Assembly (NCBI GenBank): GCA_019242465.1
Contig: JAFAVL010000052.1
Coordinates: 1 to 5,981, forward strand
Length of the DNA: 5,981 nucleotides
Direction: 5' to 3'
Source of the DNA: Chroococcidiopsidaceae cyanobacterium CP_BM_RX_35
GTDB lineage: Bacteria > Cyanobacteriota > Cyanobacteriia > Cyanobacteriales > Chroococcidiopsidaceae
A model generated the notes under the pieces. It was not told the origin of the DNA. It made no database searches and saw only the letters and a program-made list of their open reading frames with translations. Position numbers and translations under genes: made by a program. Shown here piece by piece: positions 1 through 4,403 of the stretch (position 1 is its first letter; the number at the start of each line of letters is the position of its first letter).

Positions 1-1001
1 CTAACCCTGCTGTAAGTCTGCCAGATTTGGAACGGGCGAAATCGGCTCTTTGGCGATCGCCCTTCACCGTCTATCAAGATGTTTACTATCCTACAGAGAC
101 TACGTCCTCTGCCCATGTCCTGCTACCAGCAGCGCAGTGGAGTGAGAAAACAGGGACAATGACCAACTCCGAGCGGATGGAAACTCTTTGCCCTGCCTTT
201 CGCAACCCACCAGGGGAAGCTAAGGCAGACTGGCACATCTTCAGTGAAGTGGGTCGGAGATTAGGATATGAAAAACAGTTTCAGTTTGCTAGCTCTGCCG
301 ATGTCTTTGCCGAGTATGTCCAGTTAACGCGCGATCGCCCTTGTGACATGAGTGGTCTTAGTCATGAGCAGCTGGCACAAGGTCCAATCCAATGGCCGTG
401 CCCTGCTGTGAAGAGAGCAGGGGAGGCAGGGAGAGCAGAGAAGTATGCTCCCCCCTCTTCAAGACACTCTTCTAAACGGCTCTACACCGATCGGCGCTTT
501 CACACCCCCGACGGGCGGGCTCGGTTTGCTGCTACTCACTCGCGAGGACTGGCAGAACCACCCGATCTAGAATATCCTTTTGTCCTGACTACTGGCAGAC
601 TATATGGACATTGGCATACCCAAACTCGCACTGGAAGAATTGCAAAAATTCAGCAGATGCATCCCGAACCTTTAATAGAAATTCATCCCCTTGATGCCGG
701 ACAGCTGGGGATTAAAGATCGCGAATGGGTAGAAGTGCGATCGCGTCGTGGTACGTCTCGGTTAAAATCTCAAGTGACGAAGACGATCGTTCCTGGTACA
801 GTCTTTGTCCCCATGCATTGGGGCGCGCTCTGGGCTAACCAAGCGGAAGCCAATGCCCTTACCCATCCTCAATCTTGCCCAGATTCTCTACAACCAGAAT
901 TAAAAGCCTGCGCTGTGCAACTCGTGCCAATTCCCGCTAAGCCGAGTTCCAATGAGGAGTTCGCAGGCTCGAACGCTTTCTCCCCACCAGTTTCGGTTTA
1001 A
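1..1001 (+). CDS. narB: Assimilatory nitrate reductase, C-terminal part (cut by left edge)
   Basis: NarB is the molybdopterin (Mo-bisMGD) and 4Fe-4S enzyme that reduces nitrate to nitrite with ferredoxin in cyanobacteria. The frame is open from base 3, so about 332 residues are visible. The N-terminal part with the cluster-binding cysteines lies outside the window. Visible family signatures are the segment [19 protein letters not shown] near bases 114-174 and the C-terminal dinucleotide-binding domain from about base 570, with [24 protein letters not shown] and VPMHWGALW. An internal TTG at 27 could pass for a start, but the homologous sequence continues upstream of it, so it is not one. Two oddities stand out. 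A G-rich, repeat-like stretch at about 412-441 encodes a low-complexity insert. The last 25 or so residues, after CAVQL, look like a non-conserved tail. Identification is from recalled family motifs; I am very sure of the family and fairly sure of NarB over other MopB reductases. Confidence 0.93.
   Translation, partial: NPAVSLPDLERAKSALWRSPFTVYQDVYYPTETTSSAHVLLPAAQWSEKTGTMTNSERMETLCPAFRNPPGEAKADWHIFSEVGRRLGYEKQFQFASSADVFAEYVQLTRDRPCDMSGLSHEQLAQGPIQWPCPAVKRAGEAGRAEKYAPPSSRHSSKRLYTDRRFHTPDGRARFAATHSRGLAEPPDLEYPFVLTTGRLYGHWHTQTRTGRIAKIQQMHPEPLIEIHPLDAGQLGIKDREWVEVRSRRGTSRLKSQVTKTIVPGTVFVPMHWGALWANQAEANALTHPQSCPDSLQPELKACAVQLVPIPAKPSSNEEFAGSNAFSPPVSV
53..60. repeat. HIP1 octamer GCGATCGC (first of four)
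   Basis: This is a perfect GCGATCGC palindrome. Further perfect copies lie at 331-338, 737-744 and 4998-5005, so three are in narB and one in cphB. Such over-representation is characteristic of many cyanobacterial genomes and supports the taxonomic call. The intergenic regions contain only near matches, for example GCGATCGT near 5307. Confidence 0.9.
412..441. repeat. G-rich heptamer-type repeat inside narB
   Basis: On the complementary strand this stretch reads as degenerate CCCTGCC/CCCTGCT units, the same family as the block at 3281-3341. It stays in frame and encodes a run rich in Ala, Gly, Arg and Glu. That run sits between the conserved narB segments ending QWPCPAV and beginning SKRLYTD. 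It is probably a surface-loop insertion. Confidence 0.6.
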
Positions 1002-1016
1002 ACTTCTACTGCCGCC

Positions 1017-1047
1017 ACCCTTCCTGACGCAAAGATTCAGGAGGGGT
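1017..1047 (+). terminator. Stem-loop after narB, possible terminator
   Basis: ACCCTTCCTGA (1017-1027) pairs with TCAGGAGGGGT (1037-1047): 11 pairs including one G-U, around a 9-base loop, beginning 16 bases after the narB stop. A second, weaker stem (GGTTCAG with CTGAAACC, 1045-1064, one bulge) overlaps its foot. A short T run follows at 1072-1076. No U run directly follows the strong stem, so it may instead protect the mRNA 3' end or belong to a repeat. Confidence 0.45.
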
Positions 1048-1083
1048 TCAGTATGCCCTGAAACCAAGTCGTTTTTGAAGCGC

Positions 1084-1109
1084 TCCCCACCTGCCCATCA
1101 GGAAGGGGA
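1084..1109. repeat. Inverted repeat with short internal loop
   Basis: TCCCC (1084-1088) pairs with GGGGA (1105-1109), and CCTG (1090-1093) pairs with CAGG (1099-1102). The two helices are separated by a small internal loop (A opposite AA), and the apical loop has five bases. With the two stems before it, it makes a strongly folded 90-base tract downstream of narB. No function is assigned. Confidence 0.45.
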
Positions 1110-1130
1110 TTCGGCGTCCGTAGTTCTTTG

Positions 1131-1160
1131 CAATGAACAATCAACAACTAACAATGAACA
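1131..1160. repeat. STRR-like tandem heptamer repeat, four units
   Basis: Four consecutive 7-bp units are present: CAATGAA (1131), CAATCAA (1138), CAACTAA (1145) and CAATGAA (1152), followed by CA. Degenerate short tandemly repeated heptamers of this type are known from intergenic regions of several cyanobacteria. It differs in sequence from the CCCTGCC-type repeat elsewhere in the window, so two heptamer families coexist here. Confidence 0.75.
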
Positions 1161-1206
1161 TTTTCCGTAAGGACTTAACCGAAAAACTCTTTTTCTCATA
1201 CTAAGA

Positions 1207-1220
1207 GTATCCTAAGTTAC
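1207..1220. promoter_or_regulatory. NtcA-like binding site, GTA-N8-TAC
   Basis: The sequence GTA-TCCTAAGT-TAC matches the NtcA core consensus exactly and is followed by A, giving TACA. NtcA is the global nitrogen regulator of cyanobacteria. Activated promoters normally have a TAN3T box about 22-24 bases downstream; I see no good one at 1243-1250, so this could be a repressor-type or non-functional match. It lies 206 bases after the narB stop and 210 bases before the next gene. Confidence 0.4.
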
Positions 1221-1244
1221 ACATATTTTTGTCATGCCTGACAG

Positions 1245-1258
1245 GTGATTTGTGTCAC
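1245..1258. promoter_or_regulatory. CRP-family (cAMP receptor) like site, GTGA-N6-TCAC
   Basis: GTGA-TTTGTG-TCAC has both half-sites of the CRP/SYCRP1 core in full and is followed by A, matching TCACA. Eight fixed bases at the right spacing are unlikely by chance in a short intergenic tract. It begins 24 bases after the NtcA-like site, so the two could act on one promoter for the gene at 1431. Confidence 0.4.
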
Positions 1259-1375
1259 AACAAAGAAAGATTCCAACTTTATGATTTGCTCAAGGCACAA
1301 TTGCTAGAGGTACAACACAGGTGGAGATGGCCAATTGTGGTGAAAACTTATCCTGAGTTCTGACCGCACAATTCC

Positions 1376-1381
1376 TAGAAT
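1376..1381 (+). promoter_or_regulatory. Possible -10 element for the gene at 1431
   Basis: TAGAAT matches the -10 consensus at five of six positions and lies 49 bases before the GTG start. No recognisable -35 sits at 16-18 bases upstream, so the call is weak. It overlaps the second copy of the GCACAATT-CTAGA near-repeat. Confidence 0.25.
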
Positions 1382-1430
1382 CGATGCCGAAAGCAAATTT
1401 TAGAGGTCAATTCCTAATTGAGTATTAAGA

Positions 1431-2237
1431 GTGGTGACCAGTTCAACAATCAACTGTGAGCGTCTGCTCGCCAAGTTTCAACTCATTCGGTTAAATGCAG
1501 GTTTTTGGCTACAGCACGAAGAGCTACTGCTGTTGCTACAGCAACAGATACAGCTCTTAGCCTCAAATGAGCAATTACAAATACTTCTAATGTGGGTGAG
1601 TCAAAAATCCTGTGCCGTCACCACTCACTATAAGCCTGTAATTGTGCGAGCTTTTTATTTTGACCTAGCTCTAGCTAGGGCTCTGGGTCTTGTTGGTGGG
1701 AACCTTAAGCTAGCTCGAGCCTTTGAGCCCACACTAACTTGTAACATGGAGCGAACCTTGGCGCTTGACTTAGCTCTTGACCGGGTAATAGGTCTAGACC
1801 AAGTTATAGCTCTGAGCCAGAACCCGCAACAGGTTTTTGATGTTGTTCTTAATCGGGCAATAGCGCACGCCCGGAACCTAGAGCCCAGGCTAGAGAAAGC
1901 CTTACTTCAACTCAAGACACCACTGCTAAAGTTGGGAAGAGATGCCAACAAATTTAAGCAATGGTGGTCATCTAATGCTGAAGCTTGGACTAAGCAGTTA
2001 AGAGCTGTGACGATTGAGTATCGAAACCTTGGTCACAGTTGGCAGTTTAGCCATCAGCAACAGAACCTACTCAGGCAGTACTATAACCTCAATTGTTGGT
2101 TGGTAGATTGCCTGGATAGCAGTTGCTACACGACTAGTCAAATCCGCGCAGAGATTGAGTCAAGCTTATTGTTACCGATCCTCAATGACACCACAAAACT
2201 TCGAGCGCTTTCAAATGCAACGTTAGACTTTCAGTAA
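1431..2237 (+). CDS. Protein resembling the C-terminal helical region of NACHT NTPases, no NTPase domain
   Basis: The 268-residue product matches, by recalled pattern, the region that ends many cyanobacterial NACHT-domain proteins (NTPases of suspected defence or signalling role). In order: LLQQQIQLLA...LLMWVSQKS...YKPVIVRAFYF (about 34-77); a stretch of short Leu/Ala/Asp repeats such as LALDLALDR (79-130); FKQWW (175-179); RAVTIEYRNLGHSWQFS (191-207); and LLRQYY...LVDCLDSSCYTT...IRAEIESSLLLPI (213-250). There is no Walker A or B motif and no upstream extension: an in-frame TGA at 1419-1421 lies 9 bases before the GTG start, and GTG at 1434 is an alternative. The start is preceded only by a weak AAGAG. 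The N-terminus (STINCERLLAKFQLIRLNAGFW) looks like a true start rather than a random cut, so this may be a stand-alone effector or accessory domain; a decayed fragment is the alternative. No signal peptide or membrane segment is seen. Confidence 0.6.
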   Translation: MVTSSTINCERLLAKFQLIRLNAGFWLQHEELLLLLQQQIQLLASNEQLQILLMWVSQKSCAVTTHYKPVIVRAFYFDLALARALGLVGGNLKLARAFEPTLTCNMERTLALDLALDRVIGLDQVIALSQNPQQVFDVVLNRAIAHARNLEPRLEKALLQLKTPLLKLGRDANKFKQWWSSNAEAWTKQLRAVTIEYRNLGHSWQFSHQQQNLLRQYYNLNCWLVDCLDSSCYTTSQIRAEIESSLLLPILNDTTKLRALSNATLDFQ

Positions 2238-2256
2238 AATTCTAGAAGTAGGAAAA

Positions 2257-2280
2257 AAGTCATGGTTAAAATCATGACTT
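2257..2280 (-). terminator. Stem-loop with U run on the minus strand
   Basis: AAGTCATG (2257-2264) and CATGACTT (2273-2280) form a perfect 8-bp stem with an 8-base loop, 19 bases after the preceding stop. Read on the minus strand, the stem runs into TTTTTTCC, the layout of an intrinsic terminator. Read on the plus strand it is followed by CCTCCTC, without a U run. It could stop antisense transcription arriving from trmD, or act as a weak plus-strand processing signal. Confidence 0.4.
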
Positions 2281-2314
2281 CCTCCTCATGCGTTTGACTA
2301 AAGTCGATTTCTAT

Positions 2315-2337
2315 GATTAAGGTAAAGCGCCTTAATC
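2315..2337. promoter_or_regulatory. Inverted repeat just upstream of the Spy-like gene
   Basis: GATTAAGG (2315-2322) and CCTTAATC (2330-2337) form a perfect 8-bp stem around TAAAGCG, ending 19 bases before the ATG at 2357. It may be an operator or a 5'-UTR hairpin. A TTGACT at 2294-2299 resembles a -35 box, but the matching -10 position would fall inside the repeat and is poor (TAAGGT). Confidence 0.4.
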
Positions 2338-2356
2338 GAGGTTGGGAATAAGAGAT

Positions 2357-3091
2357 ATGTTCAAATTCATGCCGATGTTAGCGGGAGCAATCTCGCTCAC
2401 TGTTATCGCTACTACACCTTTCGTTGCCAGAGCTGATAACCCTAGTCCTGAGCCTAGCCCCGCAGTCACTCAACCCATAAAGCAACACTCTCCGTTTACT
2501 AATCTTAATCTGACGCAGCCACAAAAAGATCAATTGGCTCAGATTAAGAGTGACACTGAAGCTCGAATTAATCAAGTTTTGACTTCAGATCAGCAAGCTC
2601 AGCTTCAGTCTGCCATTGCTGTTGGTAAAGGGCGACGAGCAGCTTTCAAGTCCTTAAACCTATCTCCGGAGCAGAAGGATCAAATCAAGCAGATTTGGCA
2701 GTCATCGCGGCAACAAATGCAAGCGGTCTTGACGCCAGAACAGCAGCAGCAAGTGCGGACAAATTTCCGCCGACACTCCCCATTTGCTGGTCTTAACCTC
2801 ACACAGCAGCAAAAAGAGCAAATGGCTCAGATCAGAATCAGTATTCAAAACCAAATTCAGCAGGTTTTGACTTCAAAGCAACAGAATCAGCTTCAAACGG
2901 CATTCCAAGCTGGACAGAAGCCAAGAGAAGCTTTCAATTCCTTGAACTTATCCCCGGAGCAGAAGAATCAAATTCAGCAGATCCGGCAGTCGTCGAGACA
3001 ACAGATGCAAGCAGTCTTGACATCAGAACAACGGCAGCAGCTTCAGGCAAAAATGCAACAGTGGCGGCAGGAGCGCCAGGGGCAAAAATGA
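2357..3091 (+). CDS. Exported Spy/CpxP-like protein with duplicated LTxxQ repeats
   Basis: I chose the ATG at 2357 because AAGAG lies just upstream and the product then opens with a signal peptide: MFKF, a hydrophobic core, then VARA-D, with signal-peptidase I cleavage likely after Ala26. A TTG at 2342 would add five residues and fits less well. The 244-residue product is Gln-rich and helical. It consists of two copies of a 96-residue block, each starting HSPF (bases 2486-2773 and 2774-3061). Each block has two hairpin-like units with L(T/S)xxQ motifs, giving eight in all: LTQPQ, LTSDQ, LSPEQ, LTPEQ, LTQQQ, LTSKQ, LSPEQ and LTSEQ. LTxxQ is the signature of Spy/CpxP, periplasmic chaperone and envelope-stress proteins that normally carry two. 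A periplasmic binding or chaperone role, or metal/stress sensing, is inferred. It is convergent with trmD. Confidence 0.8.
   Translation: MFKFMPMLAGAISLTVIATTPFVARADNPSPEPSPAVTQPIKQHSPFTNLNLTQPQKDQLAQIKSDTEARINQVLTSDQQAQLQSAIAVGKGRRAAFKSLNLSPEQKDQIKQIWQSSRQQMQAVLTPEQQQQVRTNFRRHSPFAGLNLTQQQKEQMAQIRISIQNQIQQVLTSKQQNQLQTAFQAGQKPREAFNSLNLSPEQKNQIQQIRQSSRQQMQAVLTSEQRQQLQAKMQQWRQERQGQK
2486..3061 (+). repeat. Two tandem 288-bp coding repeats
   Basis: Units 2486-2773 and 2774-3061 encode homologous 96-residue blocks in exact register, with no insertion between them. Long stretches are identical or nearly so, such as LNLSPEQK and SSRQQMQAVLT. Many codons differ, so the duplication is not very recent. 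Within each unit, two sub-units of about 46-50 residues are also related, which suggests two successive doublings. Confidence 0.85.
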
Positions 3092-3114
3092 GGATGGGGG
3101 GCAGAGGAGCAGGG
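3090..3114. repeat. Left arm of 25-bp inverted repeat
   Basis: GAGGATGGGGGG (3090-3101) is the exact complement of CCCCCCATCCTC at 3342-3353. The match extends to 25 bp with 22 identities (partner 3329-3353). The left arm overlaps the last two bases of the Spy-like gene's TGA stop. It is a G-strand copy of the heptamer-repeat family. Confidence 0.7.
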
Positions 3115-3312
3115 GGTTAGGGGAAGCAAGAAGACTGCTGACTTTGTGTCTCAACTCTGCGAGAGGGAAACTTCTGTAAGGCTCCACATTCCATTCTGGC
3201 TTGAAGGGCAAAACCTCGTTCTCAGGCATTCCCGAAGTTCTACCTGAAAACAAGAAATGGAGCATAGTGCTTTCTTTCTCCCCCTGCTCCCTGCCCCCTG
3301 CCCCCCTGCCTC
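3092..3312. other. Convergent intergenic region, Spy-like gene to trmD
   Basis: The two G/C-rich repeat arms at the ends (3090-3125 and from 3281) enclose a unique stretch of about 155 bases, 3126-3280. The stretch has no clear terminator or U run. A minus-strand open frame of 108 codons crosses it but is mostly repeat-encoded. The piece over the unique stretch (FKPEWNVEPYRSFPLAEL) looks mildly protein-like, and I cannot assign it. Confidence 0.55.
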
Positions 3313-3353
3313 TTATTGCCCCCCTGCTCCCTGCTCCCTTTCCCCCCATCCTC
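3281..3353. repeat. C-rich heptamer repeat (CCCTGCC/CCCTGCT) at the trmD 3' end
   Basis: Clean 7-bp units run CCCTGCT (3282), CCCTGCC (3289), CCCTGCC (3296), then an 8-bp variant at 3303. After a TCTTATTG break come CCCTGCT (3322), CCCTGCT (3329) and CCCTTTC (3336). The stop codon of trmD (TAA, 3313-3315 on the minus strand) falls in the break. C-rich repeats of this type are scattered through many cyanobacterial intergenic regions. Confidence 0.8.
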
Positions 3354-4047
3354 TTCCTAACTCTCCATCAGATTTTTTAACTAACAAGTCAGGACGACGT
3401 TCGCGCGTTCTGGCTAATTGCTGTTCGTACCGCCACCGGGCAATTTCAGCATGATTGCCTGATAATAATATGTCAGGCACTCTCAAACCACGAAACTCTG
3501 CTGGACGGGTGTACTGGGGATAATCCAACAGTCCTGCCTCAAAACTCTCAGCTTTGAGCGACTCTACTTTGCCTACAGTCCCTGGTAGCAGCCGCACAAC
3601 TCCATTGAGTAAGGCTAGCGCTGGAATTTCTCCACCTGTGAGGACAAAATCTCCTAAAGACACTTCGCGAGTTACTACATGCAGCACCCGCTCATCTACA
3701 CCTTCGTAATGACCACAAATCAGCACTAGTTGATCGTAACTAGTGACCAGCTCTCGTAACAAAGGCTGATTCAGAGTTTGACCCTGGGGCGTCATCAAAA
3801 TTACCTCTCGTCGAGGCAAAACTGGCAGCGACTCCACAGCGGCAAAAATTGGTTCTGGTTTCATCAACATACCCACACCGCCGCCATAGGGTTCATCATC
3901 GACCCGTCGGTGCTTATCGGTGGTAAAGTCCCGTGGATCAACCAGATGAACGGCGGCAATGTGATTTGCTAAGGCTCTACCCAAGAGTCCTGAACTCAAG
4001 GTAGAGGTAAAGAAGTCTGGAAACAGGGTAACAATGTCAAATCGCAC
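3313..4047 (-). CDS. trmD: tRNA (guanine-37-N1)-methyltransferase
   Basis: TrmD transfers a methyl group from S-adenosylmethionine to N1 of G37, next to the anticodon, which prevents +1 frameshifting. It is a SPOUT-family trefoil-knot homodimer in the cytoplasm. The 244-residue product opens RFDIVTLFPDFF and carries DDEPYGGGVGM (50-60), GHYEGVDERV (112-121), SLGDFVLTGGE (130-140), GLLDYPQYTRP (172-182) and LLSGNHAEIARWR (194-206). The start is GTG at 4047: AGGAG lies 7 bases upstream and an in-frame TAG just before it rules out extension. At the position of the family's catalytic Asp (D169 in H. influenzae), a Glu (167) is seen; counting from Arg152 supports this, and it is a conservative change. 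After RRPDLL (217-222) about 22 further residues are non-conserved, and the last 15 or so are encoded by heptamer repeat. It is divergent from the cphB leader. Confidence 0.97.
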   Translation of the reverse strand: MRFDIVTLFPDFFTSTLSSGLLGRALANHIAAVHLVDPRDFTTDKHRRVDDEPYGGGVGMLMKPEPIFAAVESLPVLPRREVILMTPQGQTLNQPLLRELVTSYDQLVLICGHYEGVDERVLHVVTREVSLGDFVLTGGEIPALALLNGVVRLLPGTVGKVESLKAESFEAGLLDYPQYTRPAEFRGLRVPDILLSGNHAEIARWRYEQQLARTRERRPDLLVKKSDGELGRGWGEREQGAGGQ

Positions 4048-4117
4048 TGTCTAGCTCCTCATCTCCTCGGCTATCCAATTTTTGGAGGTTCAAAAGTTTT
4101 TCTAATCGGTTAAATTG

Positions 4118-4126
4118 TGTTTAAAT
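4118..4126 (+). promoter_or_regulatory. Possible extended -10 for the cphB leader
   Basis: TGT followed by TTAAAT resembles an extended -10 (four of six consensus bases in the hexamer). The -35 position (TTTTCT, 4098-4103) is weak. A start of transcription near 4133 would give a leader of about 270 bases containing the whole folded domain. A perfect TTGACA at 4130-4135 is the competing -35, but it has no acceptable -10. Confidence 0.25.
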
Positions 4127-4184
4127 ATTTTGACATCTTGCGAAACGCTCATGCTCCAAGGTTAAAAACTTCTCGACCATTGGG

Positions 4185-4395
4185 TAAGCCTCAGCCAATC
4201 TGCTTAATGAACCGACACGCGAGGAAAGCTCGGCGTGTTGGCAGACAAGACAAATGCTTGCCTTGCTCTCCTGCTCATGGCCGGGGAGTGAGAGCCCTGG
4301 GAAATTCTATTCAGCAAGAAGAGCGGCTCAACCTAAGCGGGAACAGTCGCCATCAGGTTCCAGTTGCGTTCAATTTCTCTGAGGCTTAGGAGAGG
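4185..4395 (+). ncRNA. Candidate structured RNA / cphB leader, multibranched
   Basis: TAAGCCTCAG (4185-4194) is exactly complementary to CTGAGGCTTA (4379-4388), closing a domain of 184 bases. Inside, a strong hairpin at 4212-4241 pairs CCGACACGC with GCGTGTTGG (one G-U) and then GAG with CTC across a one-base bulge, with a GAAAG loop. GCTCTC (4265-4270) pairs with GAGAGC (4290-4295), and GGAAC (4340-4344) pairs with GTTCC (4357-4361). The closing helix ends on the first base of the AGGAG ribosome-binding site of cphB, so opening or closing could affect translation. I compared it from memory with 6S, tmRNA, RNase P, SRP and the cobalamin and glutamine riboswitches, and recognised none. It could also be a stand-alone RNA. 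Confidence 0.45.
4388..4395 (+). promoter_or_regulatory. Ribosome-binding site of cphB
   Basis: AGGAGAGG lies 8-11 bases before the ATG at 4404 and is one of the best Shine-Dalgarno matches in the window. Its first base is also the last base of the 10-bp helix that closes the candidate leader RNA. Confidence 0.7.
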
Positions 4396-4403
4396 AACAA
4401 TAC

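Larger units (their letters stand above)
1002..1430. other. Intergenic region narB to NACHT-like gene
   Basis: This 429-bp stretch has no convincing gene. An open frame from 952 to 1170 overlaps the end of narB and crosses the hairpins and heptamer repeat, and its product resembles nothing known to me. The stretch holds, in order: stem-loops (1017-1109), a four-unit heptamer repeat (1131-1158), an NtcA-like palindrome (1207-1220), a CRP-like palindrome (1245-1258), and near-repeats of GCACAATTGCTAGA at 1295-1308 and 1366-1379. The last of these lies over a possible -10 element. Confidence 0.7.
4048..4403. other. Divergent intergenic region trmD/cphB
   Basis: The left part (4048-4140) is AT-rich and probably carries the trmD promoter and RBS on the minus strand, plus a cphB promoter on the plus strand. 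The right part (4185-4395) is GC-richer and highly foldable. An open frame for 90 residues (4117-4389, GTG start) spans the folded part. Its product is Arg-rich, unlike any family I know, and has no ribosome-binding site I can see, so I treat it as a by-product of structured RNA. Confidence 0.6.

Noticed and set aside
952..1170. Open frame of 72 codons overlapping the end of narB
   Set aside because: It overlaps narB in another frame, runs through hairpins and the heptamer repeat, and its product has no recognisable features.
1664..1679. CCTAGCT-CT-AGCTAGG palindrome inside the NACHT-like gene
   Set aside because: It lies in the Leu/Ala repeat coding stretch, where reiterated CTA/GCT codons readily create such symmetry.
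3023..3349. Minus-strand open frame of 108 codons
   Set aside because: It covers the end of the Spy-like gene, the C/G-rich repeats and the trmD end; most of its residues are translated repeat. Only the middle (YRSFPLAELRHKV) looks slightly protein-like.
3257..3454. Plus-strand open frame of 65 codons
   Set aside because: It is antisense to trmD and made largely of Pro/Leu/Ser from the C-rich heptamers.
4130..4135. Perfect TTGACA as a -35 box
   Set aside because: No acceptable -10 lies 16-18 bases downstream (GCTCCA region).
4117..4389. Open frame of 90 codons upstream of cphB
   Set aside because: It starts at GTG without a visible ribosome-binding site, is Arg-rich with no known family resemblance, and coincides with the strongly folded RNA candidate, which explains the sequence better.
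4185..4395. 6S RNA, RNase P RNA or tmRNA as identity of the folded region
   Set aside because: The fold is branched rather than the 6S rod. The GAGGAAAG stretch recalls RNase P, but the other conserved blocks are missing, and there is no tmRNA tRNA-like end.
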